From contig JBDRNO010000169.1 in assembly GCA_043811005.1 (NCBI GenBank), positions 1 to 56,710 on the forward strand: DNA of 56,710 nt, written 5' to 3'. A model generated the notes under the pieces. The model had not been told where the DNA came from and made no database searches. It worked only from the letters and a program-made list of their open reading frames with translations. The stretch is from JBDRNO01 sp043811005. Its GTDB lineage: Bacteria > Bacteroidota > Bacteroidia > NORP154. Below are positions 1 to 6,601 of this stretch, piece by piece (within the stretch, counting starts at the first letter, position 1; each line of letters begins with the position of its first letter). Made by a program: the position numbers and the translations under genes.

Positions 1-1
1 G

Positions 2-508
2 GTAATTACATTTACAAATCTATCCTCAGGCGCTGTCAGTTATGAATGGGATTTTGGCGATACAACAGACGAATATACATGTTATGATACTACATACAGT
101 TATAATTATACAGGGATTTATCCTGTGATGTTGATCGCTTATAGTAGTTTTGGTTGTCCGGATACTGCAATAAAAATTGTTTTTATCGAGCAGGATTATG
201 CTTTATTTACTCCAAGCGCTTTTACTCCCAATAAAGATGGTATAAATGATTATTTCCTGCCACAAGGCATAGGTATTGATGGGGATGGCTTTGAAATGTA
301 TATTTATGACAGGTGGGGTGATCTGATCTATGAAACTGAAGGGATCTTTGGTGATTATGATCCGATGGCTGAGATCATAGGTTGGGATGGATGTGCAAAT
401 GATGGACAAGAAAAAGCTCAGCAAGATGTTTATGTGTGGGTAGTATTTACGGAAGATAAAAACGGAGATATGCACCAATATATCGGGCATGTTACATTGA
501 TACGCTAA
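2..508 (+). CDS. C-terminal part of a T9SS type B (CHU_C-like) surface protein with a PKD domain, 5' truncated by the window
   Basis: An open frame runs in from the left window edge with no start codon. It begins inside a PKD domain (WDFGDT, then a YNYTGIYPV strand) and ends in a gliding-motility-associated C-terminal domain: FTPNKDGINDYF, YIYDRWGDLIYE, GWDG, VYVWVV and the terminal GHVTLIR. In Bacteroidota this domain is the type B sorting signal that sends proteins through the type IX secretion system to the cell surface. The last ~110 residues closely resemble the ends of the giant proteins at 12684 and 16796, so they are paralogues. The rest of the protein lies outside the window, so its full repeat content and function are unknown. 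Confidence 0.9.
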   Translation, partial: VITFTNLSSGAVSYEWDFGDTTDEYTCYDTTYSYNYTGIYPVMLIAYSSFGCPDTAIKIVFIEQDYALFTPSAFTPNKDGINDYFLPQGIGIDGDGFEMYIYDRWGDLIYETEGIFGDYDPMAEIIGWDGCANDGQEKAQQDVYVWVVFTEDKNGDMHQYIGHVTLIR

Positions 509-618
509 ATTTCCACACCAAATTAGTGTCTTACGAGTTAAATTTTTGCCTTCCTATAGTCATCGGGATAGGTAAATTTTTTTTTACATCTAAAATATTT
601 CTTCTTGTTGGAACGTAG

Positions 619-639
619 AGACGAGACCCGGTCTCGTCT
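619..639. repeat. Palindromic intergenic repeat (10-bp stem)
   Basis: AGACGAGACC and GGTCTCGTCT form a perfect 10-bp inverted repeat around one central base. It lies between the surface protein and apbE. There is no T-run beside it, so it is not an obvious intrinsic terminator. Confidence 0.7.
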
Positions 640-747
640 TTACATTCCCGCAAAATTATTATTGGATATTTCCAATTTTAATTCCTTATTATTAGAAATA
701 GAAAGTAAAATTAACCTGGCTGGAAGCCCTAACATAAATTACAACGC

Positions 748-1836
748 ATGAATAAATATCATTCCACATTCACATTGCAAATTGCAGCAATTACCTTGAT
801 TTTATCAGGTATGCTTACTTCATGTAATAATTCTGACAGTTTGATATATCTAAAATATGCAGGATATGCTCAAGGGACTACTTTCAATATAAAATACATT
901 AAAAAGGATGCCACTAGCTACCAGTCTGAAATTGATTCCATTTTAGAAAGTATAGATAATTCAATATCAATCTATAATTCAAAATCAATTATTTTCCTGG
1001 CAAATAGTGGAGATACCAGCATTGTGCTGGATGATTATTTTATTGATGTTTTCCAAAGATCCATAGAGGTAGCAGAACGAACTGATGGCGCTTTTGACCC
1101 TACCGTTGCCCCTTTGGTAAATGCTTGGGGATTTGGGTATAAAGAAGATAATACAAAACCTGACAGTGTGACGATTGACAGTATTTTGAAATTTGTCAAT
1201 TATAAATTTGTAAGGTTAAAAAATAAAAAGTTAATTAAAACTTCTCCTATCCATCCCCCACCTTCGCTCGGGGCTGACCTGGAGAGTGGAGTAGGAGGTG
1301 AGGTAACTCTCGATTTCAATGCCATTGCCCAGGGCTATACGGTTGATATTATTTCAGGGTTTTTTGAGAAGATGGGTGTTGAGAATTATATGGTTGAACT
1401 TGGTGGTGAGATAAGATCAAAGGGCAGAAATCAAAATAGTGAATGGTGGAGGATAGGTATTGATAAGCCCATAGAAAACCTGGAAGAAAGAGAGATACAT
1501 GCTGTTATAGAATTAAAAGACAAATCGCTTGCAACATCGGGTAACTACAGGAAATTTTATGAAAAAAACGGCATAAAATATTCTCATACTATTGATCCCA
1601 AAACAGGTTATCCTGTCAGGCATTCATTGTTGAGCGCCACTATCATTGCTAATGACTGTATGACCGCTGATGCTTATGCTACCGCTTTTATGGTAATGGG
1701 AATAACTAAAGCAAAAGAGTTCTTAATTGAAAACCCGGACCTTAATTTAGAAGTGTATTTTATTTATTCAGGTGAAAATGGTGAATGGAAAGTATATTAT
1801 AGTAAGGGTTTTGAGGGGATAATTAAAGAACTGTAG
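748..1836 (+). CDS. apbE: FAD:protein FMN transferase (ApbE), lipoprotein
   Basis: This 362-residue protein belongs to the ApbE/flavin transferase family, which uses FAD to attach FMN covalently to Thr/Ser of proteins such as NqrB, NqrC and RnfG outside the cytoplasmic membrane. It starts with a lipoprotein signal (LTSC lipobox, Cys26). Family hallmarks are AYATAFMVMG near the end, DGAFDPTVAPLVNAWGFG near residue 110, LDFNAIAQGYTVD near 188-200, and ELGGEIRSKG. A proline/glycine-rich stretch (about residues 166-186) just before the LDFNAIAQGY motif looks like an in-frame repeat insertion. The next gene, on the opposite strand, encodes an NqrM-like small protein, which fits a role in flavoprotein maturation. 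No nqr or rnf operon is in the window. Confidence 0.93.
   Translation: MNKYHSTFTLQIAAITLILSGMLTSCNNSDSLIYLKYAGYAQGTTFNIKYIKKDATSYQSEIDSILESIDNSISIYNSKSIIFLANSGDTSIVLDDYFIDVFQRSIEVAERTDGAFDPTVAPLVNAWGFGYKEDNTKPDSVTIDSILKFVNYKFVRLKNKKLIKTSPIHPPPSLGADLESGVGGEVTLDFNAIAQGYTVDIISGFFEKMGVENYMVELGGEIRSKGRNQNSEWWRIGIDKPIENLEEREIHAVIELKDKSLATSGNYRKFYEKNGIKYSHTIDPKTGYPVRHSLLSATIIANDCMTADAYATAFMVMGITKAKEFLIENPDLNLEVYFIYSGENGEWKVYYSKGFEGIIKEL
1243..1305. repeat. Putative palindromic element inserted in frame in apbE
   Basis: This segment encodes an atypical Pro/Gly-rich stretch (SPIHPPPSLGAD... GVGGEV). The left side (CTCCTATCCATCCCCCA) and right side (GTGGAGTAGGAGGTGAG) are imperfect inverted copies. 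It is G/C-rich relative to the surrounding gene and sits where ApbE proteins normally go straight into the (T)LDxxxIAxGYxVD motif. Confidence 0.5.
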
Positions 1837-1917
1837 TTATTGTTCGGGTATAAAGGGAAAAATAATTGAATAATGAAATCTGTGGTTACATTTATATCCG
1901 AACAGTAACTAACATGT

Positions 1918-1931
1918 CCGTCAGCTGACGG
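1918..1931. repeat. 14-bp palindrome CCGTCAGCTGACGG, intergenic copy
   Basis: A perfect palindrome between the convergent apbE and NqrM-like genes. The same sequence occurs at 55885-55898 inside a gene, and the related CCGCCAGCTGGCGG at 5274 and 42564. Confidence 0.85.
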
Positions 1932-1956
1932 ATGGAAGTCTAAGAGCTTGGTAGGA

Positions 1957-2187
1957 TTACCGGAAATTCCACAGTAGAGATCGGAATATGTTTTTTTTAC
2001 ATCGTCCATCAGGTTTCGATCCGCACATTCCACAAACGCCTCCTTCCTTCTGCGAAGAAGGATCATTGCTGCTGCATGTGCTGGCAAATTTACCACCTTT
2101 TTTAAGCAATATCTTAACTGCCAAACCCAAAAAAGCGAGAGATAGTAACAGGATTGATAAGAGTATGATTTTTGATAATGGAGACAT
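1957..2187 (-). CDS. NqrM-like small cysteine-rich membrane protein
   Basis: A 76-residue protein with one N-terminal membrane helix (about residues 7-28, LLSILLLSLAFLGLAVKILL) followed by a cysteine cluster: Cys38, CGMC at 52-55, and Cys63. The layout of one helix plus a GGxCGxCG-type cluster resembles NqrM (DUF539), needed for Fe insertion in Na+-NQR, and small proteins commonly found near ApbE in Bacteroidota. It is convergent with apbE, which strengthens a link to flavin/Fe cofactor assembly. The start (ATG at 2187) is the only one that gives a complete helix. Two longer overlapping open frames in this region show no protein-like features. The exact function is inferred from composition and neighbourhood only. 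Confidence 0.72.
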   Translation of the reverse strand: MSPLSKIILLSILLLSLAFLGLAVKILLKKGGKFASTCSSNDPSSQKEGGVCGMCGSKPDGRCKKNIFRSLLWNFR

Positions 2188-2387
2188 TTTAGATAATGGA
2201 AATTTGAAATTTGTATTGGAAAATCGAAATTAGAAAATTGATATTGATTATGAGTTAAAGTGAAAATTTTACCATGTTTTATTTGAACTGTTATTTCCCA
2301 TTTTTCTCAGTAAATAATTTGATGCAAATTAACAAAATTTCTATTCTCAATTTTCTAAAACTATTTTCCAATCTCAACTTTCCAACA

Positions 2388-3527
2388 TCAAAACTTAGAT
2401 CCCATCCCAAATTCCATATAGTCTGCTTTTGCCCAGTGTGTTTTTAATGCGAGGCAGATAAAAAGATGTTTCGATAATTGATATCTGTATGCAAAGCGAT
2501 GGTAGAGAGAGCCGTCATTTTTTAGTTTGGTATATAAGTAGACCCCCATCTGGGTTATTGCCGTTAGCTTTCCGATAACCAGATCATGAGAGAAATGAAT
2601 ACCGGTTCTTATGAATTCGGATTTTTTTTCTGTAAAGGTGTTGGAAGTGTCGCTGTTGAATGTTTCTATATTAGATCCATCGTAAAACATGTATAAACCA
2701 ATGCCGAACCTCCTTTTTCTGCCAACAGGTTTTGTGATATTTCCTGAAAGTGTATAGACAGGATATTTAGGTCCGCCGGGAGGATGGATTTCCTTAACAC
2801 TAAATGCAGTAACCACGCTATATTCGATTTTTCCTCCTTTTTCGTGAAGGGAATCTTTTATAAAGTCACTTTGTTGAGCCAGGGAACCTATTTGATAAGA
2901 AGCGCCAATATTTACTGTTGGAATGTTAATTCCTAAGTTAGGTACTTTAAAAGCGCCATTTGAAAAATGTGTAAAACCTATTCCGGCAGTTAGTAATAAA
3001 TTCCGGCTCACCTTCCATTTTGATTCTAACAAAATGTGCATAAGGATATTCAGATGTGAACCGATGGCATTATTCTTATAGTTAAATTCACGGTCAAAGG
3101 GTTTGTCAACAATACCGGCACCTGAACCGAACCTGTAATTGAACATGAATCTCCTGGCTATTATAATGGGAAAATTGATATAACCGAAAATTCCATTACC
3201 ATTTCCAAACTGCTCTGGGTTTCCAAGATTGACGTGAATAAAAGAGAGACCAATAGTGGGATAATTATAAAGTTGCTGCCAGGATTCATTGCCGTAAGTT
3301 TGTTTACTAAGGTTAACTTCAAAACCAGGGACGTGGCCTTTCACAAGATGTGCCATGTTATCTCTATGGGCAATAATAAAACCGTAATGTGCTTTTGTGC
3401 CAATAACAAGATGGTTTTTATTAAATGATGTTCCGGTATCTTCTTGACTAAATAGGTATTCATGGCTCAATGTAAAGAAGACAATGAGGGAGATGATTTT
3501 TAAGAATTTTTGTGATATTAGATACAT
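2388..3527 (-). CDS. Acyloxyacyl hydrolase / PagL-like lipid A 3-O-deacylase, outer-membrane beta-barrel
   Basis: This 379-residue protein has an N-terminal signal peptide (ISLIVFFTLSHEYLFSQ) and alternating beta-barrel strands. The stretch GIGFTHFSNGAFKVPNLGIN carries the PagL signature: His187, Ser189, Asn190 and Gly191, counted from the chosen start. PagL removes the 3-O-linked acyl chain of lipid A in the outer membrane, and Bacteroidota homologues are usually longer than the ~150-residue Pseudomonas enzyme, as here. The C-terminal half (about residues 230-379) adds more barrel-like strands and ends KADYMEFGMGSKF. An in-frame ATG lies 15 codons upstream (3572), but starting at 3527 gives a normal signal peptide. 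It stands alone, with intergenic DNA on both sides. Confidence 0.78.
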   Translation of the reverse strand: MYLISQKFLKIISLIVFFTLSHEYLFSQEDTGTSFNKNHLVIGTKAHYGFIIAHRDNMAHLVKGHVPGFEVNLSKQTYGNESWQQLYNYPTIGLSFIHVNLGNPEQFGNGNGIFGYINFPIIIARRFMFNYRFGSGAGIVDKPFDREFNYKNNAIGSHLNILMHILLESKWKVSRNLLLTAGIGFTHFSNGAFKVPNLGINIPTVNIGASYQIGSLAQQSDFIKDSLHEKGGKIEYSVVTAFSVKEIHPPGGPKYPVYTLSGNITKPVGRKRRFGIGLYMFYDGSNIETFNSDTSNTFTEKKSEFIRTGIHFSHDLVIGKLTAITQMGVYLYTKLKNDGSLYHRFAYRYQLSKHLFICLALKTHWAKADYMEFGMGSKF

Positions 3528-3840
3528 ATCTTTGCAAAACAAGTAAAAAATCCATCCTGTTGGATATAGCAAATATTAACAAAATTTTATTATTTTTCAA
3601 ATTTCATTACTTCGTATTACTATTTAAACGTATTGGAATTTAATATTTTGCCACGAATTACACTAATTTTCACGAAACCCGCATGATTCTTTAAACCACA
3701 AATAATGATAAAAAATAATAAAATTCATTCTGAATTAGTTATATACATTATAATCAAATGCGGGTTCACGCCTGCGTGCTGAAACGCACTATGGCGTGCA
3801 GGCACTAACACCCGATAAAATCAATTATGATAGTGAGTAA
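3528..3840. other. Intergenic stretch with partial long-element copy and a hairpin
   Basis: No intact gene is seen. At about 3629-3674 it holds a left-half copy of the long inverted-repeat element found at 11794, 42466 and 48019 (TATTGGAATTTAATATTTTG followed by GCCACGAATT...TTTCAC); the right arm is missing. At about 3770-3803 there is an imperfect hairpin (GCCTGCGTGC ... GCGTGCAGGC). Confidence 0.55.
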
Positions 3841-4541
3841 TACCTTTCAGGAGATAGCTTATTTGCGGTTTTTTATAGTATGGGGAATATAAACAGCGTG
3901 GATGAAATTTTTGATAATAATATAATTCTTGCGTGTGATAGTGGTATTATTAAAGCTGATATGGATGGAAATGTTTTATTAACAAAATTCTACCCAAATC
4001 CTGTTAAAAGAATTGTCCAATCTTTTGATTCCAGTTATATTCTTATCACAGGATTGGAATTATTGAAAATAGATACATTATTTAATCTTATTGATAGCTT
4101 AGACCTATCAACAGATTTTACACTATTAAGCAACTTGCAAATTGATACATCAGGATATTGGGTCTTCAATACATCAAAAGCGGGTTATATTGATAATTCA
4201 TTTCAACTTGTATCGTTGTTGAATTTTAGTAATATTAACGGCTTTTATCCTTCTAATTACGGATTGTCATATTCACAGATATTGCTTGGAGGCACTGCAA
4301 TAAATTTAGGTAATCGTTGTATTGCATTAAAATCTTACGATAAGTCCGGAGCAACACAAAACTATTCTGCAAAAGGTATTCGCTTGAAAGAGGTCATAAT
4401 ATTTTTACAATATCAGCCGAAGATTTTGTTGATGGTATCTATATTTACTCTCTACTTTCAAATGAACAGGTTCTTAAGAAATATTCACCCGGTGAACCGA
4501 GAAACAATATTCCACATAGGAAAATGGCAGTGATAAAATAA
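3841..4541 (+). pseudogene. Frameshifted remnant of a secreted repeat protein
   Basis: An open frame from 3880 (extending without start back to a stop at 3838) reads like the interior of a secreted beta-rich protein (YLSGDSLFAVFYSMGN..., ILACDSGIIKADMDGN...). The protein-like signal jumps frame around 4372-4376, at GCAAAAGG. After that the -1 frame reads YSLERGHNIFTISAEDFVDG then IYIYSLLSNEQVLKKYSPG, ending MAVIK and a stop at 4539-4541. The GIYIYSL..E.VL.K pattern resembles a secreted-protein C-terminus. The N-terminal end is missing too, so this looks like a decayed gene. One sequencing error at the A-run could explain the frameshift but not the missing start. Confidence 0.6.
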
Positions 4542-4553
4542 CATGTTTTATCC

Positions 4554-5522
4554 ATGTTAGAAGAACACCTTATGATGAAAAAAACAAAAACTCCATCAAT
4601 CTCCACCCTGAAACGATCTTCCACAGAAGCGGGTCAGGTATTTGAACGCCTGCTAAATATCATGGACGAATTGCGCAATAAATGCCCGTGGGATAAAAAG
4701 CAAACCATTGAAACGCTCAGGCATCTGACTATTGAAGAGACCTATGAATTGGGTGATGCCATCCTGGATAAGAATATGGAGAATATTAAAAAGGAATTGG
4801 GCGATCTGTTATTGCATATTGTCTTTTATTCAAAAATTGCATCTGAGACCAAAGACAGTCCTGCAGTTAAAAGCTCTGTGTTTGACGAAGGCCTCACCAC
4901 AGGTTTTGATATAACGGATGTGATAAACGGGTTGTGCGAGAAATTAATTCACAGGCATCCCCATATTTTTGGCGATGTAAGAGCAGAAACGGCTGAAAAG
5001 GTAAAAAAAAATTGGGAAAAACTAAAAATGCTCGAAGGAGCATCTTCGGGAAAAGAAGGGAAAAGATCTATATTGGAGGGTGTTCCTGCATCCTTACCAT
5101 CAATAGTTAAGGCATATCGCATACAGGAGAAAATGAGCTCAGCGGGATTTGACTGGGAAAAGAAGGAGCAGGTGTGGGAGAAAGTAATAGAAGAGCTGAA
5201 TGAATTTAAAAAAGAAGTGGAAACTTATGCAGATATGAACAGGATGGAGTTCCAGAGCGTTGGCTCTCCCTCTCCGCCAGCTGGCGGAAGGGTTGGGGTG
5301 GGGCTGATGGAAGATGAATTCGGGGATTTGTTGTTTTGCCTTATCAATTATGCCCGTTTCATTGATGTAAACCCTGAAAATGCTTTGGAGAGAACAAATA
5401 AAAAGGTCATTAAACGGTTTCAGTATATGGAAGATGAAATTTCAAAGGCAGGCAAACAATTTGACGGAATGACGCTTGAAGAAATGGATGAACATTGGGA
5501 TAAAGCGAAGGAAGGTGAATGA
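4554..5522 (+). CDS. mazG: Nucleoside triphosphate pyrophosphohydrolase MazG
   Basis: This 322-residue protein has the two tandem MazG domains of the housekeeping enzyme, which hydrolyses NTPs to NMP and pyrophosphate in the cytoplasm. The first domain shows CPWDKKQTIETLRHLTIEETYEL and KKELGDLLLHIVFY, with the Mg-binding EExxE and ExxD residues. The second shows KVIEELNEFKKEV and EDEFGDLLFCLINYARF. The linker within the second domain carries a proline/glycine segment (about residues 237-250) encoded by an in-frame palindromic repeat, which is not usual for MazG. The start may be ATG 4554, 4572 or 4575; the later ones begin with MKKTKT. It lies 12 bases after the upstream remnant and has no obvious operon partner. 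Confidence 0.95.
   Translation: MLEEHLMMKKTKTPSISTLKRSSTEAGQVFERLLNIMDELRNKCPWDKKQTIETLRHLTIEETYELGDAILDKNMENIKKELGDLLLHIVFYSKIASETKDSPAVKSSVFDEGLTTGFDITDVINGLCEKLIHRHPHIFGDVRAETAEKVKKNWEKLKMLEGASSGKEGKRSILEGVPASLPSIVKAYRIQEKMSSAGFDWEKKEQVWEKVIEELNEFKKEVETYADMNRMEFQSVGSPSPPAGGRVGVGLMEDEFGDLLFCLINYARFIDVNPENALERTNKKVIKRFQYMEDEISKAGKQFDGMTLEEMDEHWDKAKEGE
5262..5303. repeat. Palindromic repeat in frame inside mazG (core CCGCCAGCTGGCGG at 5274-5287)
   Basis: The 14-bp perfect palindrome is flanked by CCCTCT on the left and AAGGGTTGGGG on the right, giving a larger imperfect hairpin. It adds SPSPPAGGRVGVG between the EExxE helix and the EDEFGDLL helix of the second MazG domain. The same core is at 42564-42577 between genes. 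Confidence 0.85.
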
Positions 5523-5629
5523 CTATAAGCTCTTTGATTTTACATTTTTCATTTGCATTTTGACATTCGTTTCCCCCTCCTTAAAGGTGATTTTTTTTCC
5601 AAGCAATGTCTTGTGAAAAACTTAGTTCC

Positions 5630-6271
5630 TCATTCCTTCTTCTTCTTCTTAAAATCCCCATTTTTCCATGCCTCTATAAACTTAGCCCAGGCGATGGGAT
5701 TCAGGAGATTGATAGGGGGAGATTGCCCTGAATGGAACCCTGCGTAATACAACTTACTGTTTTCTTGCTGCATGTAGTTTTTGAAGTTCATGCTCGCATC
5801 CATCCCGGTTGCTTCAAACTGTTCTTTCAATTCAGCCCTGGCTAGGTTCTTATTTGCTCTTTCCAGATCATCATCGGGAATGTCGAAATTCAGGAATGCC
5901 TGTTTAAATTGTTCTTTGGTGGGCCAGGGGTAAATTACGGTTTCTTTGAGCAGGATAGTGTCTTTAATTAGCATCTGTATTAGCGAATACCTGTTGGATG
6001 TTATACTGTCGGGAATGACAAATTCACCCTTTTTATAACCTACTGAAGAAAAGACAATTGTGTCTTTTTTTTGTGCTACGAAAGAGAAATATCCGAAATA
6101 GTCGCTCGTAGTTCCCCTGAATGAATTTTTAATGATGATATTTACGAATTGCACAGGCATCAGGTTATCACCGGATACAACAACACCTGAGAATTGTATT
6201 AGCTTTTTTTGCTGAGCATAGCAGTTTACCCCGTGAGATAATATTAATAATAAAAGTAATTTGTAAGTCAA
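5630..6271 (-). CDS. Exported carboxypeptidase-regulatory-like domain protein
   Basis: After a signal peptide (KLLLLLILSHGVNCYAQQ) comes a carboxypeptidase-regulatory-like beta-sandwich (FSGVVVSGDNLMPVQFVNII ... GTTSDYFGYFSFVAQKKDTIVFSSVGYK), the domain also found at the N-terminus of TonB-dependent receptors. About 100 charged, helical residues and a lysine-rich tail follow. No receptor plug or barrel is present, so this is a stand-alone exported protein of unknown role. The open frame extends to a GTG at 6388 with an additional hydrophobic stretch; I prefer the TTG at 6271 because it gives a normal signal peptide. There is no ATG in either place, so the start is uncertain. Confidence 0.75.
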   Translation of the reverse strand: MTYKLLLLLILSHGVNCYAQQKKLIQFSGVVVSGDNLMPVQFVNIIIKNSFRGTTSDYFGYFSFVAQKKDTIVFSSVGYKKGEFVIPDSITSNRYSLIQMLIKDTILLKETVIYPWPTKEQFKQAFLNFDIPDDDLERANKNLARAELKEQFEATGMDASMNFKNYMQQENSKLYYAGFHSGQSPPINLLNPIAWAKFIEAWKNGDFKKKKKE

Positions 6272-6601
6272 TGACACCACGGAGTGAAAACGGTTCAATC
6301 TGTGAACCAGGAAATATCTAACGTAGTGAATCACGCACAAAAAGAATATAAGAAGAGGAAGAAAAATTATCGTAAATCGTTTACTCACTATAATATACAG
6401 TCATTTATAGTCATTTGTTCCTTAGGAACGTTATATAGTAGTCATTTATTGTCATTAACAACTGAATGACGTGAGCCCCGTAATTCTGCGGGATAAACTC
6501 CGCGAACAAATGACTATTGAATGGCCATTGAAAGATAATTATAATTATTTTATAAAAGATTCCCGCTGAAATGGGCTTTCCTCAAGCCATGTCTTGAAAA
6601 T
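6272..6601. other. Intergenic region between lon and the regulatory-like protein
   Basis: Apart from the possible N-terminal extension of the previous gene (to 6388), this stretch holds short repeats of GTCATTTATAGTCATTTG type around 6400-6455 and a small hairpin (CCCCGTAATTCTGCGGG near 6476-6492). No gene is recognised. Confidence 0.5.

Noticed and set aside
619..639. Intrinsic terminator after the first surface-protein gene
   Set aside because: The stem is good but there is no T-run, and the gene ends more than 100 bases earlier; I list it as a repeat.
1988..2233. Open frame of 81 codons on the plus strand
   Set aside because: It overlaps the NqrM-like gene on the opposite strand, which has a membrane helix and a cysteine motif; the plus-strand frame has no protein-like features.
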